A stretch of DNA of 64,000 nt from Limnohabitans radicicola (GTDB taxonomy: Bacteria; Pseudomonadota; Gammaproteobacteria; Burkholderiales; Burkholderiaceae_C): contig NZ_JACYFT010000002.1 of assembly GCF_014837235.1 (NCBI RefSeq), forward strand, positions 310,001 to 374,000. Direction: 5' to 3'. The notes below the pieces were generated by a model that did no database searches, was not told the DNA's origin, and saw only the letters and a program-made list of their open reading frames with translations. Every line of letters begins with the position of its first letter. The first letter of the stretch is position 1. Position numbers and translations under genes: made by a program. Shown in pieces: positions 9,539-18,026 of the stretch.

Positions 9539-10513
9539 ATGCTTTCAAGAACCGCCGATCACCTCTTCTGGATGTCCCGCTACATGGAGCGGGCCGAAAA
9601 CACCGCACGCATGCTCAATGTGAGCTACGAGACTTCGCTGCTGCCGCAGTCGGCCGCCGCTGCGCAGGCCGGTTGGGAAGGCATCCTCTCCATCAGCGAG
9701 TTGCTGCCTTCGTATCTGGCGCTGTACAAGACCATCAACCCACGCGATGTGATGGAGTTCATGGTCAAGGATGTGGACAACCCTTCTTCGATCATCTCTT
9801 GCCTGCGCGCTGCCCGCGAAAACGCCCGCGCCGTTCGGGGCACTTTGACCACCGAGGTGTGGGAGACCCAAAACCAGACCTGGCTGGAGGTCAACCGCAT
9901 GCTCAAGAGTGGCCAATTCGAGCGCGACCCGGGCCAGTTCTTTGAGTGGGTCAAGTTCCGCTCGCACCTCTCGCGCGGGGTGACGGTGGGCACCATGCTG
10001 ATGGACGAGGCGCTGCATTTCATGCGCCTGGGTACCTTTCTGGAGCGTGCGGACAACACGGCGCGGCTGGTGGATGTGAAATTCCACGCCATGGACAACG
10101 ACTACTTCGGCATGCCCCTGGCGGGCCATGAGGGCGAAGCGGAGAAGGAATACGACTTCTACCACTGGAGCGCCATTTTGCGCAGCGTCAGCGGCTTCGA
10201 GGTGTACCGCAAGGTCTACCGCGACGTGATCAAGCCCGAGCGTGTGGCCGAGTTGCTGATCCTGCGTGCCGACATGCCGCGTTCGCTGCACGCCAGCCTG
10301 AACGAGGTGATGGCCAACCTGCGGCTGGTGTCATCGGACGCGTCCAGCGAGACCCTGCGGCAGGCGGGCAAGCTGCGCGGCGAACTGGCGTTTGGCCGCG
10401 TGGACGAAATTCTGGCCACAGGCCTGCATGCCTTCCTGACCCAGTTCCTGGAGCGCGTGAACACCCTGGGCGGGCACATCAGCCGCGAGTTTTTGTTGCC
10501 GCAGGCGGGGTGA
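9539..10513 (+). CDS. Alpha-E domain protein (DUF403)
   Basis: The 324-residue, all-helical protein begins with the diagnostic block MLSRTADHLFWMSRYMERAEN and continues with ENARAVRGTLTTEVWE. Alpha-E proteins occur almost only next to circularly permuted ATP-grasp genes and are thought to assist their amide-forming reaction. The upstream partner ends 16 bases before. In many genomes a small transglutaminase and a proteasome-like peptidase (Anbu) follow; here the stop codon directly abuts the end of xthA on the other strand, so neither follows. The DUF2126 transglutaminase across comEC may supply that role, which is inference. Confidence 0.92.
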   Translation: MLSRTADHLFWMSRYMERAENTARMLNVSYETSLLPQSAAAAQAGWEGILSISELLPSYLALYKTINPRDVMEFMVKDVDNPSSIISCLRAARENARAVRGTLTTEVWETQNQTWLEVNRMLKSGQFERDPGQFFEWVKFRSHLSRGVTVGTMLMDEALHFMRLGTFLERADNTARLVDVKFHAMDNDYFGMPLAGHEGEAEKEYDFYHWSAILRSVSGFEVYRKVYRDVIKPERVAELLILRADMPRSLHASLNEVMANLRLVSSDASSETLRQAGKLRGELAFGRVDEILATGLHAFLTQFLERVNTLGGHISREFLLPQAG

Positions 10514-11293
10514 TCAGCCCAGAGTCAAGACCACGGGGGCGTGGTCGCTGGGCCGCTCGTTTTTGCGAGGGGCCCGGTCGATGACGCAGGCCGTGGCCTG
10601 GTCGCGCACGGCTTGCGAGACCAGGATGTGGTCGATGCGCAGTCCCCGGTTGCGCCGGAACGCGAACTCGCGGTAGTCCCACCAGCTGTAGCTTTTCTCG
10701 GGCTGCTCAAACAACCTGAAGCTGTCGGTCAGACCCAGGTCGGTCAGCGCCTTGAGTTTTTCGCGTTCGGCTTCGGTGCAGTGGATGGTGTCTTTGAGGC
10801 CGACCGGGTCCCACATGTCCAACTCGTCAAAGGTGATGTTGTAGTCGCCCATTAGCACCAGCTGCGGGTGCTTTTCCATTTCGGTCTTCACCCAGTCGCG
10901 CAGGGCGTCGAGCCAGCGCATTTTGTAGACAAACTTGTCGCTGTCTGGGGCCTGGCCGTTGGGAAAGTAGGCCCCGATCACGCGCAGACTGCCGCCCGCC
11001 CCGTCGGGGTAGGTGGCTGCAATCACACGCGACATGTCGTCTTCAAAACCGGGGATGTTCTTGACCACATCGCTGCCTTCGGTTTTGGAGATCAAGGCCA
11101 CGCCGTTGTAGGTCTTCTGGCCGAACCACTGGGCCTGGTAGCCGGCCTCCTGGAAGGCTGAAGCGGGAAATTTGTCGTCGGTGAGCTTGAGCTCCTGCAG
11201 GGCCAGCACATCGGTGGGATGGGCGGCCAGCCAGTCCAGCACCTGGGGCAGGCGCACCGAAAGAGAGTTGACGTTCCAGGTGGCGATTTTCAT
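10514..11293 (-). CDS. xthA: Exodeoxyribonuclease III
   Basis: The 259-residue protein starts at MKIATWNVNSLSVRL, the conserved N-terminus of the ExoIII/AP-endonuclease family; a longer frame upstream lacks similarity. Family signatures are visible in order: LALQELKLTDDKFP (metal-binding Glu), MGDYNI (Asp/Asn active site) and the C-terminal SDHAPVVLTLG (catalytic Asp-His). It repairs abasic sites and removes nucleotides 3' to 5' from double-stranded DNA. It is convergent with, and touches, the alpha-E gene. No operon partner is evident, as the next leftward gene ends 84 bases upstream of its start. Confidence 0.95.
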   Translation of the reverse strand: MKIATWNVNSLSVRLPQVLDWLAAHPTDVLALQELKLTDDKFPASAFQEAGYQAQWFGQKTYNGVALISKTEGSDVVKNIPGFEDDMSRVIAATYPDGAGGSLRVIGAYFPNGQAPDSDKFVYKMRWLDALRDWVKTEMEKHPQLVLMGDYNITFDELDMWDPVGLKDTIHCTEAEREKLKALTDLGLTDSFRLFEQPEKSYSWWDYREFAFRRNRGLRIDHILVSQAVRDQATACVIDRAPRKNERPSDHAPVVLTLG

Positions 11294-11377
11294 GAGGTCG
11301 TGGAAGAAGCTTGAACAGATCAAGCCATATTGTCCGTGAATTGAAAACCGCTCCTCTGGCAACAGTCGGGTTGCAGC

Positions 11378-12295
11378 TCAGCGCGTGTGCAGGCGGGTGC
11401 CCGCCTGAGCCATGTCGGCCTTCAAGATGTGGCCGTGTGTTGAGTCGGTGCAGTAAACGGTTCGGCGCTCAGCGCCGCCAAACGCCAGATTGGTGATGGA
11501 GGCGCCCGCAGGGCCGGTCAGCACTTCTTCGGGTTCTGCGCGTGAGCCCAGCACCCAGACATAGGCCAGCCCCGGATTGGCCACCAGCAATCGACCGCCT
11601 TCGTCCATCGCCAGGCCATCCGGACCGCTGGGGCCGTACGACGTGAAGAATTGCCCGGCCTTGGACACGCTGCCGTCGGCCAGCAGCGGCATGCGCCAGA
11701 CGCAGTTGCCGCGTGTGGCGGCCACAAACAAGAAGCGCTCGTCGTTGGACAGCACGATGCCATTGGGGCTGGGCACGTTGGACAGCAGCATGTCCAGCCG
11801 CCCGTCGGGTGCCAGCCGGTAGACGCGGCCCGTGGGGTCGTGCAGACCGGTCTGGCCCTGGTCGGTGAAGTACAGGTTGCCTTGGGAGTCAAACACCAGA
11901 TCGTTGACCCCCTTGAAGCGTTCGCTGTTGCGCCGCTCCAGGAAAGGCCGCACCTGGCCGCTCTGGATGTCCAGCACCACCAGGCCGTTTTTGTAATCCG
12001 TCACCAACAGCTGTCCTTCGCTGAGGAACTTCATGCCGTTGGGTTCGCCGTCCCATTGGGCCACCAGATCCCATTCGCCACGGGGGTCGATGCGGAATAC
12101 CCGTCCGAAAGGGATGTCGGTCACGTACAGATGGCCCTGCGCGTCCAGCACCGGTCCTTCAAGGAAGGAGTCGGCCAGCCGACCGCCCTGGTTCACGTCA
12201 GCCCAGAGGCTGCGCACGCCCGTTTGGCGGTATTGGTCGGGCATGGAACTGAACAGTTCCAGGGGGCGAACGGTGGGGGGCTTGAGCAGGAACAT
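11378..12295 (-). CDS. SMP-30/gluconolactonase family protein
   Basis: The 305-residue beta-propeller protein matches the SMP-30/Gluconolactonase/LRE family. Propeller repeats are visible: EGPVLDAQGHLYVTDIP, GVNDLVFDSQGNLYFTD and PNGIVLSNDERFLFVA. The metal-binding Glu of the first blade and the Asn of GVNDLV and PNGIV are kept. Members hydrolyse sugar or organic lactones. The start at 12295 lies 7 bases after the stop of the upstream Bug receptor, so this is the last gene of the nine-gene operon running from 19913. Its place there suggests that it opens a lactone intermediate of the same pathway. There is no signal peptide. Confidence 0.88.
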   Translation of the reverse strand: MFLLKPPTVRPLELFSSMPDQYRQTGVRSLWADVNQGGRLADSFLEGPVLDAQGHLYVTDIPFGRVFRIDPRGEWDLVAQWDGEPNGMKFLSEGQLLVTDYKNGLVVLDIQSGQVRPFLERRNSERFKGVNDLVFDSQGNLYFTDQGQTGLHDPTGRVYRLAPDGRLDMLLSNVPSPNGIVLSNDERFLFVAATRGNCVWRMPLLADGSVSKAGQFFTSYGPSGPDGLAMDEGGRLLVANPGLAYVWVLGSRAEPEEVLTGPAGASITNLAFGGAERRTVYCTDSTHGHILKADMAQAGTRLHTR

Positions 12296-12302
12296 GGTGG
12301 GC

Positions 12303-13280
12303 TTATTCTGCCTTGAGGTCGAGTGCGCGGGCCAGCTGGGCATAGGCCTTGGCGTCGCGGTCCATATCGGCACCAAAGGTGCTGCCGCAGCTGTGCTGTG
12401 GTTCCATGCCCAGGCTCTGCAGTTTGGCCACGGTGCCGGCTTGTTCGGTGAACTGGGCGGCCACTTTTTCCAGGGTTTGCAGCACGGCGGCGGGCGTGCC
12501 CGCGGGGGCAAGCAGGCCATACCAGGCGTCGGCTGTGTAGCCCTTGACGCCCGCTTCGGCAAAGGTAGGCACGTTGGGCAAGAGGCTGGAGCGGCGCGGC
12601 GAAGCCACAGCCAATGCGGTGAGCTTGCCGCCCTGGACCTGCGGCAGCACCGAGCCCAGTGTGGCAAACGAGCTGTCGAGCTGGCCGCCCATCACATCGG
12701 TCACCACTTGCGCAGCGCCTTTGTAGGGGATGTGGTTCATGCTCAAGCCCGTCATGCGCAAGAACTGCTCGCTGGCAAAGTGGCCCGAGCTGCCGGTGCC
12801 GGGTGTGCCGTACGAGCGTTTGCCCGGCGCTTCACGCACCTGCTGCATGAAGGCGCCCAGGGTTTTGGCCGTCATGGCCGGGCCGGTCACCAGCACCGTG
12901 GGGCTGACGGCCAGGGTGCAGATGGGCGCAAAGGAGCGCACCGCATCGAACTTGACGCGGGCGCTGTAGAGCGCCGGGATCATGGTGTGGTTGGTGGCGG
13001 CCATCAGCAGGGTGTAGCCGTCAGCGGGCGCGGCAGCCACCGCTTCGGCGGCCAGGATGGTGTTGGCACCGGGCTTGTTGTCCACGATCACGGGCTGACC
13101 CAGCGCACGTGCAGCGTGTTCGGCAAAGGCGCGTGCCACCACGTCGGTCGGGCCACCGGCCGAGAAGCCGACCACGATGCGCACGGGCTTGCTGGGCCAG
13201 GCCTGCGCCCAGGCGCTGGCCGTGGCCAGGGTCAGCAGTGCTGCGACGGCCAGGCGATGAGAAAGTCTCAGTGTGGTCAT
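12303..13280 (-). CDS. Bug-family (TctC-like) solute-binding protein
   Basis: The 325-residue periplasmic receptor has a signal peptide ending near ASAWAQA, followed by WPSKPVRIVVGFSAGGPTD, the hallmark of tripartite tricarboxylate transporter receptors. The central block IPYKGAAQVVTDVMGG is also typical. Bug proteins bind carboxylates or similar small anions; many are orphan receptors without membrane partners. No TctA or TctB gene is present in the window. It is the eighth of nine genes in the operon, 13 bases after the previous Bug gene, and one of four paralogs here. The ligand is unknown. Confidence 0.92.
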   Translation of the reverse strand: MTTLRLSHRLAVAALLTLATASAWAQAWPSKPVRIVVGFSAGGPTDVVARAFAEHAARALGQPVIVDNKPGANTILAAEAVAAAPADGYTLLMAATNHTMIPALYSARVKFDAVRSFAPICTLAVSPTVLVTGPAMTAKTLGAFMQQVREAPGKRSYGTPGTGSSGHFASEQFLRMTGLSMNHIPYKGAAQVVTDVMGGQLDSSFATLGSVLPQVQGGKLTALAVASPRRSSLLPNVPTFAEAGVKGYTADAWYGLLAPAGTPAAVLQTLEKVAAQFTEQAGTVAKLQSLGMEPQHSCGSTFGADMDRDAKAYAQLARALDLKAE

Positions 13281-13293
13281 GCGAAGTCTTCCT

Positions 13294-14268
13294 TCACTCT
13301 TTCTTGATGCCTGCGGCCTTGACCGTGGCGGCCCAGCGGCCGGATTCGGCCGTCAGGTATTTGCGGAAGTCTTCGGGCGAAGACGCCACGATGCGCGAAC
13401 CCAGGCTGTCGAACTTGGCCTTGATCTCGGGCATGGCGAGCACCTCGCGCAGGGCCGCGTTCAGGCGGTTGACGATCTCAGCCGGGGTGCCGCGCGGCAG
13501 GAAGACGCCATTCCACTCATAGGACTCATAAGGCTTGCCGATCACTTCGGCCACGGTGGGCACGTCGGGGAACAGCGGGTTGCGTTGGGCCGAGGTGATG
13601 GCCAAGGCCTTCACGGTGCCGCCCTTGACGTGGCTGCTGATGGCTGGCAGGTTGAAAAAGCCCATGTCCACCTCAGCGGCAATGGTGCCTGTGATCGCCA
13701 GACCGCCACTCTTGTAGGGGATGTGCAGCATGTTCACACCGGCCGCCTGGTTCATCAGCTCTGGGGCCATGTACTGCACCGTGCCCTGGCCGCCCGAGGC
13801 GAAGGTCAGCTTGCCGGGTTGGGCCTTGCCCGCCTTGATCAAGTCGGCCGCTGTGGCGTAAGGCGAGGCTTTGGGCACGGTCATCAGCATGGGCGTCACG
13901 CCCACCTGGGTCACAGGGATCAGGTCCTTGTCGGCATCGTAGGGGAGCTTTTGAAGGTGCGGGTTGATCGAGAACGGGGTCGCGTCGTACAGCACCGTGA
14001 AGCCATCGGGAGATGCCTGGGCCACGGCTTGCGCGCCGATGACGCCGCTGGCCCCGGCCTTGTTGACCACCACCACCGAGGTGCCCAGTTTGGGGCCCAG
14101 ATGCTGGGCGATCAGGCGGGCCAGGGCGTCGGCCGTGCCGCCCGGTGCGTAGGGCACCACGATGCTGATGGGTTTGCCCTCGGGCCAGGCGGCTAAAGCG
14201 GCAGAGCTGGCCATGAACAAGGCCAGACCGGTGGTGGCCAGGCGGGCGTTGAAGGTTCTGCGTTGCAT
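13294..14268 (-). CDS. Bug-family (TctC-like) solute-binding protein
   Basis: The 324-residue protein starts at MQRRTFNARLATTGLAL; the frame continues upstream but that part is antisense-like and overlaps the neighbour. A signal peptide ends near ALAAWPEGKP, and the mature part opens with ISIVVPYAPGGTADALARL. The block LHIPYKSGGLAITG is the family's ligand-loop region. It probably captures an organic anion in the periplasm. It follows the cyclase-family gene by 26 bases and precedes another Bug gene by 13, in the same operon. Sequence differences from the other three receptors suggest different ligands. Confidence 0.92.
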   Translation of the reverse strand: MQRRTFNARLATTGLALFMASSAALAAWPEGKPISIVVPYAPGGTADALARLIAQHLGPKLGTSVVVVNKAGASGVIGAQAVAQASPDGFTVLYDATPFSINPHLQKLPYDADKDLIPVTQVGVTPMLMTVPKASPYATAADLIKAGKAQPGKLTFASGGQGTVQYMAPELMNQAAGVNMLHIPYKSGGLAITGTIAAEVDMGFFNLPAISSHVKGGTVKALAITSAQRNPLFPDVPTVAEVIGKPYESYEWNGVFLPRGTPAEIVNRLNAALREVLAMPEIKAKFDSLGSRIVASSPEDFRKYLTAESGRWAATVKAAGIKKE

Positions 14269-14294
14269 GTGTCTTCCTCTGGTGTGGATAGAAA

Positions 14295-15377
14295 TCAAAC
14301 TGTGGCGATGGGGGTCACGGGCGAACCCGCTGCGCCGGGCAGGCGCAACGGCGGGGCCGTGAGCAAAAAGCGGGAACGGCCTGCGTCGCGCAACCACTGC
14401 GCCAGCGGCGTGAGCCACCAGAGTTCGCCCAGGTGGATGCCGTTCTTGAACAGACAGTGCTCGTGCAGTGGCAGGCGGGGCCCGCGCAGCGGGGTGCTGC
14501 GCGTGAGTGACGGTCCCGCCACCAGCTCCACCGCCGGGTTGTCGGCCATCAGGCAGGCCAGCCGCGTGTCGGTGATCCATTTGAGCAGGCGCTCGTCCGA
14601 GCCGTCCAGGCCACTGCCGGTGGCGTGCAGGTGTTTCACATCGGGCTGCTTGCGCATGGCCAGCAGCGTGTCGGCGAAGCCGGTGTGCAGGCAGACCATG
14701 TCGCCTTCCTCGATGTCAATCCGGTCGGCTTCGAGGATGCGCATCAGCGGCTCGTAGCCCACGGCCACCCTCTGGCGGCCGATGTGCTTGTCCAGATCGA
14801 TCAGCACACCGCGCCCTTGCGCGCCATGCACGGCCAGATGGGCCACACCCAAAGCGCCTGCATCCGGGTCGGGGTAGCGTGCCCAGTCTTGCGGGGCTGC
14901 CGGGTCGGTGGTGCCCGGGTGCAGGTCGGTGCCCGCACGAAAGCCGTTGTAGAAGACCGCCTCGGCCTCGCCGTCGCCGTCGGCATCGAAGCGGCTGCCG
15001 ATGTGCGCCAGGCTGTCCCACTGGGTGGAGTACTGGGTGTTCATCAGCATGACCTCGTCGCAGACGACGTCGGTCAGGTTGGGGTCTTCGCTGGCATAGG
15101 ACCAGCAAAAGCCTTGCACACCCTGGCTGGCGCCATCGCGCAGCGTGCCATAGAGCCGGGGCGGCAGGCGGCGGGCATTGAGCGCCATGCCGCCGGGCAC
15201 GTCCAGTGGCAGCGACAGGCAAAACGTCAATCCTTCGCGCACCTCGGCCATGCCTTGGCGCACCTTGGCGGGGGTGACCAGGTTCATGCGGCCCAGGCGG
15301 TCGTCGGGGCCGAATTCCCCCCAGTGGCTGCCGGGTGGGGAATGTTTCCAGCGTGGGCTCATCGCCTGCGTGGTCAT
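14295..15377 (-). CDS. Cyclase-family (kynurenine formamidase-like) metal hydrolase
   Basis: The 360-residue protein begins at MTTQAMSPRWKHSPPG, with GEFGPDDRLGRMNL near residue 20 as in this long cyclase subfamily. The metal-site block appears as YSTQWDSLAHIG; family members usually have HxGTHxDxxxH, so the first histidines are replaced by Gln or Tyr while Asp and the last His remain, as in several members of this long branch. The reaction is likely hydrolysis of an amide, ester or lactone. The gene is inside the Bug operon, 11 bases after the dehydrogenase gene. The substrate is unknown, and catalytic competence with the altered ligands is uncertain. Confidence 0.85.
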   Translation of the reverse strand: MTTQAMSPRWKHSPPGSHWGEFGPDDRLGRMNLVTPAKVRQGMAEVREGLTFCLSLPLDVPGGMALNARRLPPRLYGTLRDGASQGVQGFCWSYASEDPNLTDVVCDEVMLMNTQYSTQWDSLAHIGSRFDADGDGEAEAVFYNGFRAGTDLHPGTTDPAAPQDWARYPDPDAGALGVAHLAVHGAQGRGVLIDLDKHIGRQRVAVGYEPLMRILEADRIDIEEGDMVCLHTGFADTLLAMRKQPDVKHLHATGSGLDGSDERLLKWITDTRLACLMADNPAVELVAGPSLTRSTPLRGPRLPLHEHCLFKNGIHLGELWWLTPLAQWLRDAGRSRFLLTAPPLRLPGAAGSPVTPIATV

Positions 15378-15388
15378 GGTGGATGGCC

Positions 15389-16315
15389 TCAGGCCGTGGC
15401 CTGGGCCAGCACGTCCAACACATTGCGCGCCGCGCCCACGCCCATGTTGATGTAGGCGTCGCTCGTCACGCCGCCGATGTGCGGGCTCAGGATGATGTGC
15501 GGTGCGTTGTGGAAGGGGTGCGGGGCGGTCATGGGTTCGACCGCAAAGCTGTCGAGCCCAGCGGCAAACACCTGGCGCGACTGCACGGCAGCCAGCAGAT
15601 CCGCTTCGTTGACCAGACCACCACGGGCGGTGTTGACCACGATCACGCCTTTTTTGCACTGCGCCAGGGTTTGGGCGTTCACCATGCCCCGGTTCTCTGG
15701 AGTCAGCGGGCAGTGCAGCGAAATCGCATCCGACTCGCGCCAGATCGTCTCCAGATCGACCGACTGGATGTGGTCAGGCAGGTTCTTGGCGAACGGGTCG
15801 AAGCCGATCACCTTCATGCCCATGGCGTCACACATGCGTGCAAAGCGCTGGCCAATCGCACCCAGGCCCACCAGGCCGATGGTGCGGCCGTGCAGTTCGA
15901 TGCTCTTGTGCGTGGCCTTGTCCCAGTGGCCTGCGTGCATGCGGGTGTTGAGGTGCACGACTGACTTGGCGCAGGCCAGCAGCAGGGCCAGGGCCTGCTC
16001 GGCCACGGCGGCGGCGTTGGCACCCACGGCGGCACGCACCTCGATGCCGCGCACTTGGGCGGCGGCTTTGTCGATCGTGTCGGTACCGCTGCCGTGCTTG
16101 GAGATCACGCGCAGCGAAGGCGCGGCGTCCATCACCTTGGCGCCCACGGCGCCGTAGCGCACGATGATGGCCACCGGGTCATGCTTTTGGCAAAGGGCCA
16201 CCATGTCTGCTTCGGTCGGGGTCTTGCCCGCGTAGACGATCTCGAAGCCCTTGAGCAGGTCCAGGGCTTGCTGCGCCAGATCGGCACCGGTGACGATGAG
16301 GGCAGGGTTGCTCAC
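15389..16315 (-). CDS. D-2-hydroxyacid dehydrogenase, NAD-dependent
   Basis: The 308-residue protein belongs to the D-isomer-specific 2-hydroxyacid dehydrogenase family. It shows GLVGLGAIGQ (NAD-binding loop, near residue 145), VNTARGGLVNE (catalytic Arg) and SPHIGG (catalytic His). It would interconvert a 2-hydroxyacid and a 2-oxoacid, or a phosphoglycerate-like compound. The start is GTG at 16315, overlapping the stop of the upstream RraA-like gene as GTGA, which indicates translational coupling. Coupling with an aldolase that yields 2-oxoacids makes reduction or oxidation of that product plausible. Confidence 0.9.
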   Translation of the reverse strand: MSNPALIVTGADLAQQALDLLKGFEIVYAGKTPTEADMVALCQKHDPVAIIVRYGAVGAKVMDAAPSLRVISKHGSGTDTIDKAAAQVRGIEVRAAVGANAAAVAEQALALLLACAKSVVHLNTRMHAGHWDKATHKSIELHGRTIGLVGLGAIGQRFARMCDAMGMKVIGFDPFAKNLPDHIQSVDLETIWRESDAISLHCPLTPENRGMVNAQTLAQCKKGVIVVNTARGGLVNEADLLAAVQSRQVFAAGLDSFAVEPMTAPHPFHNAPHIILSPHIGGVTSDAYINMGVGAARNVLDVLAQATA

Positions 16316-16992
16316 AGTGTTTCTCCGTCCTTGAGCACGCCTGCGGCGCGCAGCGAGGGCACCAGCCAGGAGGCAGCGGTTTGGCCTTCCTTGATCTGGG
16401 CGATGCGCTTGGCTTCGTCTTCGACCTTCTTGTGGGCGGCCGGGATCAGGCTGGCGAGTTTTTCCTTCTCGACCACCACGATGCCGTCGGCATCGGCCAG
16501 CACAAAGTCACCGGCCTGGACGCTCACGCCGCCGCAGCTGATGGGGTGGCCGATGCGCCCGCCAATGTTCTTGGTCGGGCCGTTGGGGTTGGTACCCACC
16601 GAGAACACCGGGAAATCCATCTCGTCGATCTCCAGGCTGTCGCGCACGGCGCCGTCCACGATCACGCCGGCAATGCCCAGCTGGCGGCAGGCGGTCATCA
16701 TGATGGTGCCCATCAGCGCCGAGGTCTGGTCGCCCTTGCCATCGATCACCAGCACATCGCCGGGTTGCGCCATGGCCATCGCGGCGTGGATCATCAGGTT
16801 GTCGCCAGGGCGCACCTCGACGGTCAGGGCCGGGCCAGCCACTTTCATGCGCGGGCGCAGGGCCTGGATGCGGCCGTGCATGGTGCCACGGCGACCGGCG
16901 ACGTCGGCCAGGATGGCGGCTTGAAAGTCCGCAGCCTGCTTGACCAGTTCGGGGGAAACGCGCTCGAAGTCGCGCACGATGTCTTGGCTCAT
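16312..16992 (-). CDS. RraA-like / 4-hydroxy-4-methyl-2-oxoglutarate aldolase family protein
   Basis: The 226-residue protein starts at MSQDIVRDFERVSPE. The family core is clear: GDVLVIDGKGDQ, then IAGVIVDGAVRDSLEI, whose Arg and Asp bind substrate and metal in HMG/CHA aldolases, then GTNPNGPTKN. Class II HMG aldolases split 4-hydroxy-4-methyl-2-oxoglutarate or carboxy-hydroxy-oxoadipate into 2-oxoacids at the end of protocatechuate or gallate 4,5-cleavage. The RNase E inhibitor RraA shares the fold but is usually about 160 residues. The operon context (amidohydrolase, dehydrogenase, Bug receptors) favours a metabolic aldolase or decarboxylase. Confidence 0.88.
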   Translation of the reverse strand: MSQDIVRDFERVSPELVKQAADFQAAILADVAGRRGTMHGRIQALRPRMKVAGPALTVEVRPGDNLMIHAAMAMAQPGDVLVIDGKGDQTSALMGTIMMTACRQLGIAGVIVDGAVRDSLEIDEMDFPVFSVGTNPNGPTKNIGGRIGHPISCGGVSVQAGDFVLADADGIVVVEKEKLASLIPAAHKKVEDEAKRIAQIKEGQTAASWLVPSLRAAGVLKDGETL

Positions 16993-17024
16993 GGGAATGT
17001 CCTTGTGTGCAATGGAAAAGAAGT

Positions 17025-18026
17025 TCAGTCGGCCTTGATGTTGGCCGTGCGGATGACACGGGCCCAGGTGGCCGAGTCGGCGTTTTGTGTGTCTGTCAGG
17101 CGCTGCGGCGCGCCGCCCACCAGCGTCACGCCCAGCTTGTCGGCCAGCTCGGCCACAGCGGGCTCGCGCAGGGCCTTGTTGATTTCGGCATTCAAGCGCT
17201 GGACAGTGGTGGGCGGGGTGCGGGCGGGCAGGTAAATGCCTTGCCACTGCTCGACCACGAAGTCTTTTTGTCCGGCTTCGGCCATGGTGGGCACATCGGG
17301 CAGCACTTTCAGGCGCGTCGCCGAAGTCACAGCCAGGGCACGCAGCTTGCCGGTCTTGACGTGGGGCATGGCGGCGGCCACGGGCGCAAACATGAACTGC
17401 ACCTGTGCGCCCAGGGTGTCCTGCAAGGCTGGGGTGTCGCCTTTGTAGGGCACATGCAAAAAGCGCACGCCCGAGCGCATCGCCAGCAACTCTGCCTGCA
17501 TTTGCAGGATGGTGCCGTTGCCGCCCGAAGCGAAAGCGATTTCTCCGGGGCGGGCCTTGCCTGCGGCCAGCAGCTCGGCCACCGACTTGAAAGGCTGCGA
17601 CGGGGCGACCACCAGCAGGTGCGGGATGGTGCCGACCAAAGCCACCGGCTCCAGGTCATGCAAAGGGTCGTAGGGCAGTTTGCCCATCAGATGCGGGGCG
17701 ATGGCCTGGGCACCGATGGTGGTCATCAAGGCGGTGGTGCCGTCCGGGCTGGCCTTGGCCACATAGGCGCCGCCGATGGTGCCAGTGGCGCCGGGTTTGT
17801 TGTCAATGACCACCGTGGTGCCCAGCGAAGCCCCCACACGCTGAGCGATGGCCCGAGCCATCACGTCGGTGCTGCCTGCGGGCGGGTAGGGCACGATCCA
17901 CGACAGGGGACGTGTGCCGGGCCAATCTTGGGCATGGGCGGGGGGACTGAAGGAGGCAAGTAGAGCCGCTGCATTGGCCAGGGCGCTGATCCATTGACGG
18001 CGTGAAGCCGAGGTGTGCTTGTTCAT
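17025..18026 (-). CDS. Bug-family (TctC-like) solute-binding protein
   Basis: The 333-residue protein starts at MNKHTSASRRQWIS; this ATG overlaps the stop of the upstream amidohydrolase gene as ATGA. A twin-arginine-like start (SRRQWIS) leads into a hydrophobic stretch and a cleavage site near AHAQDWPG. The mature domain opens with LSWIVPYPPAGSTDVMAR and contains LHVPYKGDTPALQD. It is a periplasmic receptor for an unknown anion. It lies between the amidohydrolase and the aldolase-like gene, so its ligand may feed these enzymes. Confidence 0.92.
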   Translation of the reverse strand: MNKHTSASRRQWISALANAAALLASFSPPAHAQDWPGTRPLSWIVPYPPAGSTDVMARAIAQRVGASLGTTVVIDNKPGATGTIGGAYVAKASPDGTTALMTTIGAQAIAPHLMGKLPYDPLHDLEPVALVGTIPHLLVVAPSQPFKSVAELLAAGKARPGEIAFASGGNGTILQMQAELLAMRSGVRFLHVPYKGDTPALQDTLGAQVQFMFAPVAAAMPHVKTGKLRALAVTSATRLKVLPDVPTMAEAGQKDFVVEQWQGIYLPARTPPTTVQRLNAEINKALREPAVAELADKLGVTLVGGAPQRLTDTQNADSATWARVIRTANIKAD

